Positions 16,080-24,402 of a DNA stretch of 57,836 nucleotides are shown in pieces (the stretch's first letter is position 1; each line of letters opens with the position of its first letter). The stretch comes from CAZCEC01 sp964497615 (lineage in GTDB: Bacteria > Chloroflexota > Anaerolineae > Anaerolineales > UBA6663): contig CAZCEC010000038.1 of the NCBI GenBank assembly GCA_964497615.1, positions 1 through 57,836 on the forward strand, in the 5' to 3' direction. A program made the position numbers and the translations under genes. The notes under the pieces were generated by a model that saw only the letters and a list, made by a program, of their open reading frames with translations, was not told the origin of the DNA and did no database searches.

Positions 16080-17478
16080 CGACAGGCTGCTGACGGCGTT
16101 TGACGACTGCCTGGACGGGCTGAAGGCCGGGCAGCCGCTGGAAACGGTGCTGGCGCGACATCCGGACCTGCGGAGTGAGCTGGCGCCGATGCTGCGCGCC
16201 GCCGAGGCTATGCAAGACTACGGCGCACGGCTGACGCCACCGCGACACGTGGAAAGCGCCAATCGGGCGCGCTTCCTGGCCCGGGCCGCAGCCCTGCGCC
16301 AGCAGCGGAATCCGGCGCGAGGCTGGGCGCGGTGGGGTCTGTGGGCCTGGGCGGCTGCCAACCGGCTGGCCGTGGTGAGCCTGGTGGTGACGCTGGTGCT
16401 GGGGCTGAGCGCCTATGGCGCGGCGACGGCGGCCACGGAGAGCCTGCCGGGCGAGCCGTTATATGCCGTCAAGCGGACCGTGGAGCAGGTCCAGTTAGCG
16501 CTAACAGCGGATGGCGACGCCCGCGCGCGGCTCGAGCGCGAGTTTGCACAGCGCCGGTTGACGGAGGTGGAGCGACTGCGGGCCGAGACCCGCACCGCGA
16601 ACGTGACCTTCGGCGGCGCGCTGGAGACCATGAACGGTGAGCGCTGGAGCGTGGCTGGCGTGGCAGTGAGGGTGAGTGGGGAGACCGCGATCGAGGGCAC
16701 ACCGCTGACGGGCTTGTATGCTGAGGTCGAGGGTGCCCTGCTGGGGGACGGGACGGTGGCGGCGGATCGGGTCGTCGTGACCGGCCAGATCGTCTCGGGC
16801 GAGTTGCAGAGCCAGTCGGCCAGTGAATGGCAGGTTGGGGGTGTCGTGGTACGGGTTGACGCACAGACCCTAATGGCGGGCACGCCGCGCGTGGGCGACC
16901 AGGTGACGGCCAACGCGCGCCGCCTGCCAGATGGGCAACTTCTGGCGCTGAGCATTACGATGGCGGCAGGGCATGAGGATACGCCACCGCCGGTTGAGAC
17001 TTTGCCTGGGCCCACCCTTACGCCTGCTCCCAGTTCGACCAACGCCATTGCAGGTGCGACGGAAACGCAGACCAGCCCCGTGCCAACAGCGGCACCGGCG
17101 AGTCGAACGCCGACCACGACCCAGGCGCCGCAGCCGAGCGCCACGCCGCGGCCGACCGACGACAATGGCGGTGAGGACGATGGCGATGATAACTCGGGCC
17201 CGTCCGCTTCACACACACCTGAGCCTGACGAGACGGACGAACCGGATGAGACCGAGGAATATGGGGACGACGGTGAGGACGACGATCACAGCGGCGAGGT
17301 TCGCTGGGAGGGGACGGTCGAGGCAACGGGCGCAGTATGGGTTGTTGGCGGCCAGAGCGTGACGGTGAACGCCGCGACCGAAATCAACGGTTCGCCGCAG
17401 ATTGGGGACACGGTGGAGGTGCGGGCCGAGCGCCAGGAGGATGGGAGCCTGTTGGCGACGCGGATCGACAAAAAGTGA
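16072..17478 (+). CDS. DUF5667/DUF5666 membrane protein, anti-sigma-like
   Basis: The 468-residue protein has a cytoplasmic N-terminus (1-96, with LETVLARHPDLRSELAPMLRA typical of these sigma partners), one membrane segment (about 98-118), then LPGEPLYAVKR (125-135), the hallmark of DUF5667. Two extracytoplasmic DUF5666 units (about 175-232 and 235-292) lead into a Pro/Thr/Ser linker, an acidic DDNGGEDDGDDNSGP stretch, and a third DUF5666 unit (about 410-465). Position and topology fit an anti-sigma factor that holds the ECF sigma until its outer domains respond to a signal. That role is inference from context. Confidence 0.83.
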   Translation: MPDDRLLTAFDDCLDGLKAGQPLETVLARHPDLRSELAPMLRAAEAMQDYGARLTPPRHVESANRARFLARAAALRQQRNPARGWARWGLWAWAAANRLAVVSLVVTLVLGLSAYGAATAATESLPGEPLYAVKRTVEQVQLALTADGDARARLEREFAQRRLTEVERLRAETRTANVTFGGALETMNGERWSVAGVAVRVSGETAIEGTPLTGLYAEVEGALLGDGTVAADRVVVTGQIVSGELQSQSASEWQVGGVVVRVDAQTLMAGTPRVGDQVTANARRLPDGQLLALSITMAAGHEDTPPPVETLPGPTLTPAPSSTNAIAGATETQTSPVPTAAPASRTPTTTQAPQPSATPRPTDDNGGEDDGDDNSGPSASHTPEPDETDEPDETEEYGDDGEDDDHSGEVRWEGTVEATGAVWVVGGQSVTVNAATEINGSPQIGDTVEVRAERQEDGSLLATRIDKK

Positions 17479-17483
17479 TGGCC

Positions 17484-18755
17484 TCAGGCGGCAGCGAGCT
17501 TGGCCTTTAGGACCTCCAGCACAGTGCCGCGCGGGCACACTTCCTGGGAGCGGGTGGCCAGGTCCTTCACGGCCACAAGGCCCTGCGCGATCTCATCTGG
17601 GCCCAGCACGGCAGCGAGGCGAATGCCGGTGGCATCGGCGTACTTGAGCTGGCGGTCGAGCTTCGCGGGTTCCGGGTACCACTCTGCGCACAGGCCGGCG
17701 GCGCGCAGTTCGGTGGCCAATTGCAGGGATTGGAGGGCGGTTGCGGCACTGAACTGTGTGACCAGCACCTGCGATGGGGAGGTGCGGAGCGCCGGAAAGC
17801 GGCCATACTTTTGGGCCACGAGGCCCATGACCACATCGCCCATCGCGAACCCGACGCCGGGGAGGCGGTCGCCGCCAACATCGCCGACGAGGTTGTCGTA
17901 GCGGCCGCCGCCGAGGATAGCGCGGAATTCGTTCTCACGGTCGCGCGCCTCCAGCACGGTGCCGGTGTAGTAGTCAAGGCCGCGAACGACGGTGGCGTCA
18001 AACTCCAAATAGGGGCCGATGCCGAGGGCGGTGGCGGCCTCCACGAAGGCGCAACTCTCGTCTGACTCCTGCCACAAATCGGGGTTCTGCAATCCGGCGC
18101 GCAGGCCGGCCAACTGGTCGGGCGACAGGCCGGTTTCGGCCGCATAATTCTCCCAGGCCTCCGGCGACATCCGGTCGCGCCGGTCGATGAGGCGCAGGAC
18201 GGCGGCCTTGCGCTCGGTCAGCCCGAGCTTGGCCAATTGAACGTCCATCAGGCGGCGGTTGTTGAACTGGAGTTTGATCTCGTTGGCGGTGAACCCAATG
18301 CGCTGGAAGAAGGCGACGGCGACGGCGGCGACCTCGGCGTCGGCGGCGGGGCTGTCCACGCCCAGGAGGTCCACGTTCCACTGAAAGAACTCGCGGCTGC
18401 GGCCCTTCTGCGGGCGCTCGTAGCGCCAGAAGGGGCCAAAGCTCCACCAGCGGATGGGGCGGGGCAGTTGCGGGGCGCGAGCGGCGACCATGCGGGCCAG
18501 CGAGGGCGTCAACTCGGGGCGCAGGGTTACCTGGTCGCCGCCGCGGTCGGCGAAGACAAACGCCTGCTCCTTGACCAGTTCATCGCCGGATTTGGCGGCG
18601 TACAGGTCGAGCGGCTCCAGGAACGGGCCATCGTACTCCTGGTAGCCGAACTGCTGGGCGGCGGCGCGCATATTGCTGTACAGCCAATTGCGCAGCAGCA
18701 TGGCCTCCGGGTAGAATTCGCGCGTTCCCTTGACAGTCTGGATCTTCGTTTTCAT
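17484..18755 (-). CDS. hisS: histidyl-tRNA synthetase
   Basis: The 423-residue class II synthetase has motif 2 (FWRYERPQKGRSREFFQ, about 109-125), the histidine-binding signature RGLDYYTGTV (258-267), motif 3 with GGGRYDNLVG near 284, and a C-terminal anticodon-binding domain (from about 325). Length is normal. Upstream lies a leader with a His-rich small ORF and an intrinsic terminator, so expression appears to be controlled by charged tRNA-His. AGGA about 8 bases before the ATG is the likely ribosome site. It converges on the anti-sigma gene, whose stop is 5 bases away. Confidence 0.97.
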   Translation of the reverse strand: MKTKIQTVKGTREFYPEAMLLRNWLYSNMRAAAQQFGYQEYDGPFLEPLDLYAAKSGDELVKEQAFVFADRGGDQVTLRPELTPSLARMVAARAPQLPRPIRWWSFGPFWRYERPQKGRSREFFQWNVDLLGVDSPAADAEVAAVAVAFFQRIGFTANEIKLQFNNRRLMDVQLAKLGLTERKAAVLRLIDRRDRMSPEAWENYAAETGLSPDQLAGLRAGLQNPDLWQESDESCAFVEAATALGIGPYLEFDATVVRGLDYYTGTVLEARDRENEFRAILGGGRYDNLVGDVGGDRLPGVGFAMGDVVMGLVAQKYGRFPALRTSPSQVLVTQFSAATALQSLQLATELRAAGLCAEWYPEPAKLDRQLKYADATGIRLAAVLGPDEIAQGLVAVKDLATRSQEVCPRGTVLEVLKAKLAAA

Positions 18756-18771
18756 GTCGGCATTCCTGTAG

Positions 18772-18804
18772 AAATAAAACGGCGCGGGCTTGTGACCCGC
18801 GCCG
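18772..18804 (-). terminator. attenuator terminator in the hisS leader
   Basis: On the minus strand a 9-bp GC stem (18796-18804 with 18780-18788, 7-base loop) is followed directly by GTTTTATTT. It lies between the leader peptide stop and the hisS ribosome site, exactly where an attenuator terminator should be. Confidence 0.88.
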
Positions 18805-18829
18805 GAGAATTCTAAGTGCTCGTCCGCGT

Positions 18830-18904
18830 TCAGCCCAAGCCAAAACTACACGCTGTGTGGGGGTGGTGATGGTGGGCGGTGGCAACCGGCATGCACGCGA
18901 TCAT
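18830..18904 (-). CDS. His-rich leader peptide of the hisS attenuator
   Basis: The ORF encodes MIACMPVATAHHHHPHTACS plus FGLG (24 residues; 20 if the second ATG at 18892 is used). Five of six consecutive codons (18857-18874) are His. Ribosome stalling there when charged tRNA-His is scarce would leave GGCTTG (18836-18841) and TGTAG free. These can pair with CAAGCC in the terminator loop and arm and with CTACA just before hisS, giving an antiterminator. When His is plentiful the ribosome reaches the TGA at 18830-18832, covers these bases and lets the terminator form. The first ATG is where transcription is expected to start, so it may be a leaderless message. The peptide and terminator are seen; the pairing model is inference. 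Confidence 0.85.
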   Translation of the reverse strand: MIACMPVATAHHHHPHTACSFGLG

Positions 18905-18911
18905 GCCGGAG

Positions 18912-18940
18912 ACTATAGCATTAACAATTCGGCGTGTAAA
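18912..18940 (-). promoter_or_regulatory. strong sigma-70 promoter of the hisS leader
   Basis: TTTACA (18935-18940), a 17-base spacer and TATAGT (18912-18917) form a near-consensus pair. The expected transcription start is at or next to the leader ATG at 18904. The promoter lies inside the last codons and stop of the upstream PPC gene. Confidence 0.82.
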
Positions 18941-21072
18941 GCACCGGATTCAGGGCGATCCAGGGCCGGGGCGACGCCCCCGGACGCGCCTCCGCCAGAG
19001 CGGTTCAGAGTCAACTCATAGGCACCGGTGCCGCCGCCGAAGCCCTTGGCGACGATGGTATAGGTGCCGGCGACAGGCAGTTCAATTTCCTCCAGGAGCG
19101 AGTTGGTATCCTCGCCCCCGTCGTCGTCGCTGGCCAAGAGAGACCGATCGGGTGCGCGCAATTCCAGGACAGTATCGAACTCCTCGCTGTTGAGGGCGAT
19201 GGTGACGGTGTCGCCGGCCGCGCCCTCGAAGGTCCACTGGTCGCCGGCAGAGCGGGCCAGTTCGCCGGTAACGGTCTCGCCGTAGGACAACTCGCCGAGA
19301 GGCAAGACCTCCTCGCCCGCGCTGAGGGTGAGGGTGTACACACCGCCGGCATCGCCAAAGCCGCGGGCGACGATGGTGAAGGTGCCGGCGACGGGCAGGG
19401 TGGCGTTCTCGATGAGTGAGCTAAGACCCGGACCGTCATCGTCGTTCTCGAACAGCAGCGCCTCGCCGGGGCCGAACAACTCCAGGTAGGTGTCGAATTC
19501 ATCGCTGGTGAGCGCGATGGTGACGAGATCGCCGGCAACGCCGTCGAAGGTCCAGGCATCGCCGGCCGCATCAATGACGGTGTCGCTCACGGTTTGGCCG
19601 ACGGTGATGGCGCCGCCGGGGGTGTCGCCCGGGAACTCATAGGGGCCCTCCAGCAGGGTGAGGGTGTAGTCACCGCCGAAGCCGTCAACGGTCGCGACCA
19701 GGAGGGTGTAGGCGCCAGCTTGCGGCAAGGCGATGCTCTGAAGCAAGGCGCTGTTGCCGGGGCCACTATCGTTGTCTGAGGCGACCAATTCACCGGCAGA
19801 GTCGAGCAGGTCGAGGGCGGGGTTGAAGTCCCGGCTTTGCAGATACACGGAGACGGTCATGGGCGCCGGGGCGTCAAATGTCCAAGTCGCGCCGGAAGTG
19901 GTGAGGAGGGCATCGTTGATTGTTGTGCCCAGGTCCAGGCCGCCGCGGGCCTCGGGCGGGTCGCCATAGTCCAGGCTCAAGGTGTAGTAGCCGCGTTCGC
20001 CTTGATAGCCGAGGGCGAGGATGGTGTACTGGCCGGTGTCCGGCAGACGGAAGTTTTCCATATAGGAACTGAGGTCCGGGCCGCTGTCGTCGTCGCCAGC
20101 GACGAAATCGCCCTCGGGTCCGTAGAGCTCGAGCAGGGTGTCCAGGCCGTCGCCGGTGAGGGCAATGGTGACGATATCGCCGGCCTGCCCGATAAAGGTC
20201 CACTCATCGCCGTCATCATCGCTGATGACATCTTCCACCACTTCGCCAAAGTCAATGGGGCCGCCGTCGGTGCCATCGGCCAGGGCGGCGCTGCTCAACA
20301 CGAGGCTGAGCAGGTAGGCGCCGCCGCCGTCGCCGCGCCCGCCGGCCAGGATGGTGTAGGTACCATCGGCGGTCAGACGCAGGCCCTGGATCAACGATGA
20401 CGTGCCGGGACCGCCGTCGTCGTCCGCAAACAAGGTAGCGCCATCGGGGTCGAGCAGGGCAAGCTCGGTGTCGAACTCGTCGCTGTAGAGGCTAATCGTC
20501 ACCTCGTCGCCTTGGGCGCCTTCAAAGACCCACTCGTCGTCGGCGCCGCCACTTACCTGGTCGCGCACGGCAGTGTCGTAGCGCAGAAAGCCGCCATCGG
20601 TGTTGGGTGGGCCGGCGGCCGGCTGGCCGAGGGTGAGGCCAAGTGTGTAACGGCCGGTGGCGCCACCTTCGCCCCGCACAATGGCCTGGTACAGACCGTC
20701 TTCCGGTAGGACAAGCTGCTGGATTGACGGATCGGCGCCGGGGCCGCTGTCATCGTCTTCGGCCAGGAGGGCGCCGCCGGGGGCGATGACTTGTAGGCTG
20801 GCATTGAAATCGTCGCCGTGAACGCTGAGGGTGATGGCGCCGCCGGCCGCACCGGAAAAAGACCAGGTGTCGCCCGAAGCATCGCTGACGGCATCTGCCA
20901 CGAGGTCGTCGTAGTCTAAGGTTCCGCCGGGTGTGTCGGGGAGGGTTGGAATGGGTGTTGGGAGCGGCGGCGGGAGGGGCGTGGGGGTGGGGCTGCCCGT
21001 GACGCTGCACGCCAGGGCGGACGCGACAAGAACGAGTACGGGCCAGGGCAGGGAGGGGCGCGAGTGGGTCAT
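18913..21072 (-). CDS. lipoprotein with six tandem PPC (pre-peptidase C-terminal) repeats
   Basis: The 719-residue precursor starts at MTHSRPSLPWPV with lipobox SALAC near residues 18-22 (the open frame reaches further upstream but without a signal peptide). A Pro/Thr linker is followed by six repeats of about 100 residues, each opening with a GG..(D/L)....V.D motif and containing acidic loops such as DDDSGPGADPS, then a G.Y.i.v.g strand pair. These match PPC/DVUA0089-type beta-sandwich domains, which usually sit beside secreted proteases; here there is no catalytic domain. Adhesion or polymer binding, possibly with calcium through the acidic loops, is plausible. Its 3' end carries the promoter of hisS. 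Confidence 0.87.
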   Translation of the reverse strand: MTHSRPSLPWPVLVLVASALACSVTGSPTPTPLPPPLPTPIPTLPDTPGGTLDYDDLVADAVSDASGDTWSFSGAAGGAITLSVHGDDFNASLQVIAPGGALLAEDDDSGPGADPSIQQLVLPEDGLYQAIVRGEGGATGRYTLGLTLGQPAAGPPNTDGGFLRYDTAVRDQVSGGADDEWVFEGAQGDEVTISLYSDEFDTELALLDPDGATLFADDDGGPGTSSLIQGLRLTADGTYTILAGGRGDGGGAYLLSLVLSSAALADGTDGGPIDFGEVVEDVISDDDGDEWTFIGQAGDIVTIALTGDGLDTLLELYGPEGDFVAGDDDSGPDLSSYMENFRLPDTGQYTILALGYQGERGYYTLSLDYGDPPEARGGLDLGTTINDALLTTSGATWTFDAPAPMTVSVYLQSRDFNPALDLLDSAGELVASDNDSGPGNSALLQSIALPQAGAYTLLVATVDGFGGDYTLTLLEGPYEFPGDTPGGAITVGQTVSDTVIDAAGDAWTFDGVAGDLVTIALTSDEFDTYLELFGPGEALLFENDDDGPGLSSLIENATLPVAGTFTIVARGFGDAGGVYTLTLSAGEEVLPLGELSYGETVTGELARSAGDQWTFEGAAGDTVTIALNSEEFDTVLELRAPDRSLLASDDDGGEDTNSLLEEIELPVAGTYTIVAKGFGGGTGAYELTLNRSGGGASGGVAPALDRPESGALHAELLML

Positions 21073-21117
21073 TGATGCCTGATAAAGTGTTGGGACCAGG
21101 GGGTGGGCTATGTTGTC

Positions 21118-21123
21118 AGTATA
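21118..21123 (-). promoter_or_regulatory. candidate -10 box of the PPC lipoprotein gene
   Basis: TATACT on the minus strand lies 45 bases upstream of the ATG at 21072. TTGTTT 17 bases further upstream is a weak -35. The 119 bases between hutH and this gene hold nothing else. Confidence 0.45.
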
Positions 21124-21191
21124 CTCGTCGGCAGGGCGCGAAACAATGGGCGGCGAATAATCTGGCAAAGTGGACCCTATTGAATTGTTGT

Positions 21192-22742
21192 TCAGGCGAT
21201 GTGATCGAGTTCGCCAGTGGTGACGAGGCGGGTTAGGGAGTCAATGGCTGGTCCATAGAGTTGGTCATGCTCAACGGGTGGGATTTGCGCGCGGATGAGG
21301 GCGTGGAGGCGGCCGGTGCCGTCGCCCAGCCGAGCGGCCGGGCTCGCGCGGCGGCGCAGGTCCACGGCCTGGGCGGCGACAAACAGCTCAATGGCGACGA
21401 TGCGGGCGACGTTCTCGACGATTTGGCGCAGGTGGCGGGCGGCGGTGGCGGCGTTGGCGTTATGGTCTTCCTGGTTGGCGGAGGTGGGCAGGGAACGGAT
21501 CGAGTCGGGCGTGGCGAGGGTCTGGTTTTCGAGCGCCAAGGCGGCGGCAGTGTAGTGGGGCATCATCAGGCCGGAGTCGAGGCCGGCGGCGTCCTGATGG
21601 CCGACCAGCATGGGCGGCAGGCCGTCATTGAGATGTGCGTCGAGCAGGCGGGCGGTGCGGCGCTCAGATATGGCGCCCACCTCGGCGAGGGCGATGGCGG
21701 TGTAGTCGAGCGCGAGGCCGAGACCCTCGCCGTGAAAGTTGCCGCCGGAGACCGCTTCGCCATCAAAAAGGAGGGGGTTGTCGGTGGCGGCATTGATCTC
21801 GCGTTCGAGGGTCGCTGAGACAAACGCCAGGGTGTCGAGGACGGGTCCTATCACCTGGGGGGCGCAGCGCAGGGAGTAGGCATCCTGAACGCGGCCCGCC
21901 GAATCGACCAGGGTACTACCTGCCACCAGGGACCGAATGGCTGCAGCCACACTCTGTTGGCCGGGGTGGGGGCGCGCCGCATGGAGGCGCTCGTCGAAGG
22001 CGGCGGAGGCGCCGCGAAGGGCCTCCAGGCTGAGGGCGACGCCGGCCTGGGCGGCAGTGATCAGGCGGCGGGCATCCACCACGGCCAAGGCGCCGAGGGC
22101 GGCGCAAAAGGTGGCGCCGTTGTTGAGCGCGAGCGACTCCTTGGGGCCGAGTACCAGCCGCGGGAGGCCGGCCCGGCGCATGCCCTCCCGGCCAGATACG
22201 ACCTGGCCCTGATACCAGACCTGGCCGGATTCGGCGTCGTCATCGGCGCCGGCCGGGTCGGTGGAGAGCACCAATGCAAGGTGGGAGAGCGGGGCGAGGT
22301 CGCCGGAGGAGCCGAGTGAGCCTTGCGACGGTATGAGGGGCGTGACTCCGGCGGCGAGCATGGTCAACAAGGTTTCGACCAGCTCCGGCCGAACGCCGGA
22401 GTGGCCGAGGGCCAGGGTGTTGGCGCGGACGAGCATGGCAGCGCGCACGACCTCGGCGGGGAATGGCGGGCCAACGCCCACGGCATGACTCAGGATGAGG
22501 TTGCGCTGGAGCCGGACCGTGTCGGCGGGCGAGATGTGCTGGTCGGCGAAGATGCCAAAGCCGGTATTTAAGCCATAGACGGGCCGGCCCTGCTGGATCA
22601 GCGCCTCAACCCAGGCATGGCTTTGCAGCATGCGGGCGCGAGCAGCCGCTTCCAAAGTCACCGGACCGAGGCCGCCGCGGGCGACCTGGACAACCTGGTC
22701 TAGGGTGAGCGAATGGCCGTTGATCTCGAGAGGCGCGCTCAT
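21192..22742 (-). CDS. hutH: histidine ammonia-lyase
   Basis: The 516-residue enzyme starts at MSAPLEINGHSLTL. The MIO cofactor region reads SQGSLGSSGDLAPLSH near residues 140-155. The first residue of the classical Ala-Ser-Gly triad is Ser here. Other family motifs are present: VYGLNTGFG (about 55-63), LNNGATFCAALGAL, TDNPLLFDGEAVSGGNFHG, and QEDHNANAATAA near 420. It deaminates L-histidine to urocanate; no other hut gene is nearby. The open frame extends upstream to 22982 but without coding character. A -10 box ends six bases before the ATG, so the mRNA may be leaderless. The substrate could be another aromatic amino acid, but the sequence is closest in character to HutH. Confidence 0.9.
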   Translation of the reverse strand: MSAPLEINGHSLTLDQVVQVARGGLGPVTLEAAARARMLQSHAWVEALIQQGRPVYGLNTGFGIFADQHISPADTVRLQRNLILSHAVGVGPPFPAEVVRAAMLVRANTLALGHSGVRPELVETLLTMLAAGVTPLIPSQGSLGSSGDLAPLSHLALVLSTDPAGADDDAESGQVWYQGQVVSGREGMRRAGLPRLVLGPKESLALNNGATFCAALGALAVVDARRLITAAQAGVALSLEALRGASAAFDERLHAARPHPGQQSVAAAIRSLVAGSTLVDSAGRVQDAYSLRCAPQVIGPVLDTLAFVSATLEREINAATDNPLLFDGEAVSGGNFHGEGLGLALDYTAIALAEVGAISERRTARLLDAHLNDGLPPMLVGHQDAAGLDSGLMMPHYTAAALALENQTLATPDSIRSLPTSANQEDHNANAATAARHLRQIVENVARIVAIELFVAAQAVDLRRRASPAARLGDGTGRLHALIRAQIPPVEHDQLYGPAIDSLTRLVTTGELDHIA

Positions 22743-22748
22743 GGCCCG

Positions 22749-22777
22749 AGTGTACCCTGTGATGCGTGAAAGGTGAA
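22749..22777 (-). promoter_or_regulatory. promoter of hutH, leaderless geometry
   Basis: TTCACC (22772-22777), 17 bases and TACACT (22749-22754). Only six bases separate the -10 box from the hutH ATG, and no Shine-Dalgarno sequence fits between them. Confidence 0.6.
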
Positions 22778-22806
22778 ACCGTTCAGGCGCGGCGACAGGC
22801 GGACAG

Positions 22807-22834
22807 TTGACCGGGCTGTCAATTGACATACACT
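22807..22834 (+). promoter_or_regulatory. promoter of the ATP-grasp-like gene
   Basis: TTGACC (22807-22812), a 16-base spacer and TACACT (22829-22834) precede GAGGAG and the ATG at 22858. It is divergent from the hutH promoter. Confidence 0.55.
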
Positions 22835-22857
22835 CTACAGGTAAGAGGAGAGCGCTA

Positions 22858-24366
22858 ATGGCTGGTCTTCTGACACCCGCCGACGAACGTGGGCTGCACG
22901 GCCTGAGCCTGGACATGCTGGTCCGGAAGGCATTCTTCGCGATGCCGGCTGAGGTGGTGGCAGAGCTGGAAAAGACCGTCACCGCGGAGGCGTTCCGCCG
23001 AAATCTGATCTACGTGCGGGACGGGCAGGTGGAGGCTATCCGGCTGCTGCTGCGGCCAACCGGGGTGATGCCCGACCAACTGGCCTATCTCCACTTTGTA
23101 TCGCTGACCATCATCAACGCGCTCAAGCGGCTGCCCGACCTGTACATTCAGGACTTCGCAGTGCGCCAGGCCGTGCCACTGACGCCGCCAGAGGAACAGT
23201 GGCTGTGGGACTGCTGGGGACCCGACCAGCGCGAGAACAACCCGGTGTTTGGCCGGCTGGACGCCGTGATCGACTTTACCAGCCCGATGTGGAAGGACTC
23301 GCTCCACTATATGGAGCCGAACCTGTCCGGCGTGGGGGGGATACACCTGATTCCAATCTGTGAGCAGATGCTGTCCGACGTGGTGATGCCGGTGGTGCAG
23401 GGCTACGAGCCGAGCCTGGACCTGGCGCCGGGGCTAGACCTGCGCGAGTTGTTCATCCAGGAGGTTATGGATCACCTGGACGGCATCGGGAGCGCGGGGC
23501 GCACGGTGTGCTTCATCGAGCCGAAGTACTCGGGCGATGGGCCGGCTGAACAAGCAGCGCTGGCCGAGTACTACCAGGCGCGGCACGGGCTGACGGTGCT
23601 GCACGCCGACCCAGCCGAGCTCCACCTCAGGGACGGCGAGGTGTGCTACGAGGGCCAGCCGGTGGATATGGGGTACCGAGACTATGAACTGCGCGACCTG
23701 ATCTACATTGAGAAAGAGGAGGGCGCGGACGTGCGCCCGCTGCGCCAATTGTTCAAGCGTAACCGGATGATGTCGTCGCTGGCGGGCGACTTTGACCACA
23801 AGAGCTGTTGGGAAGTGTTGACTGATCCGCAATTGACGCAGAAGCATTTCACGCCGGACGAGCGGCAGGTGTTCCGACGGCACATCCTATGGACGCGGCT
23901 GGTGGCCGACCGGCGGACCACGCTGCCGAACGGCGAGACGGGCGGGCTGCTGGACTATGCGCGGCATGAGCAGGATCTGCTGGTCCTCAAGCCCAACCGA
24001 TCGTATGGCGGCGACCGGGTGCTGGTGGGGCCGTCGCTGACGCATGGCGAGTGGGAGGCGGCCCTGCAGCAGGCGGTGGTGGACGGGGCGACAGAGGACG
24101 AGCAGTGGGTGGTGCAGCGCCTGGCGCGTATCCCGGTGAGCGAGTTCCCGGTGGTGGGCGCGGACGGGCGGGTGAGCCTGGAGCCGTTCTACACCGTGAT
24201 GGGGCTGGCGCCGACGAAGTATGGGGTGTCCATCCTGGGACGGGCTTCGCAGAAGCAGGTGGTGAACGTGGCCCAGCGGGGGGGCATGTGCAGCGTGCTG
24301 GTGGGCAAGCCGGCAGCGCGGCTGCGCGGCCCGGGCGCGCCTGTGGTGGCCGGACCGGCGGTGTGA
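22858..24366 (+). CDS. ATP-grasp-like (circularly permuted type) protein of unknown substrate
   Basis: The 502-residue protein starts at MAGLLTPADERGL after GAGGAG. It has DSLHYMEPNLSGVGGIHLIP, VCFIEPKYSGDGPAEQ, DLIYIEKEEGADVRPL, LVLKPNRSYGGDRVLVG and VQRLARIPVSEFPV. The last two fit the nucleotide-binding lysine and glycine loop of ATP-grasp enzymes, and the overall order resembles circularly permuted members related to glutathionylspermidine synthase. Such enzymes join a carboxylate to an amine with ATP. The gene starts a plus-strand unit with a TldE homologue and an M42 peptidase, which hints at peptide chemistry. Family placement is by motif recall and the substrate is unknown. Confidence 0.6.
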   Translation: MAGLLTPADERGLHGLSLDMLVRKAFFAMPAEVVAELEKTVTAEAFRRNLIYVRDGQVEAIRLLLRPTGVMPDQLAYLHFVSLTIINALKRLPDLYIQDFAVRQAVPLTPPEEQWLWDCWGPDQRENNPVFGRLDAVIDFTSPMWKDSLHYMEPNLSGVGGIHLIPICEQMLSDVVMPVVQGYEPSLDLAPGLDLRELFIQEVMDHLDGIGSAGRTVCFIEPKYSGDGPAEQAALAEYYQARHGLTVLHADPAELHLRDGEVCYEGQPVDMGYRDYELRDLIYIEKEEGADVRPLRQLFKRNRMMSSLAGDFDHKSCWEVLTDPQLTQKHFTPDERQVFRRHILWTRLVADRRTTLPNGETGGLLDYARHEQDLLVLKPNRSYGGDRVLVGPSLTHGEWEAALQQAVVDGATEDEQWVVQRLARIPVSEFPVVGADGRVSLEPFYTVMGLAPTKYGVSILGRASQKQVVNVAQRGGMCSVLVGKPAARLRGPGAPVVAGPAV

Positions 24367-24402
24367 TGCAGCGGTGAGAGCAGACGGGTAACGGAAGTGG
24401 TG

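Noticed and set aside
18756..18912. T-box riboswitch for hisS
   Set aside because: No conserved T-box sequence pairing to a tRNA 3' end and no specifier stem were found, whereas a His-rich leader ORF and a terminator are clear.
18913..21072. CRISPR-like or satellite repeat array
   Set aside because: The periodicity is protein-level: six diverged PPC domains of about 100 residues, without identical DNA repeats.
21192..22982. hutH start at 22982
   Set aside because: The extra 80 residues lack coding character and overlap the divergent promoter region; the ATG at 22742 gives normal HutH length.
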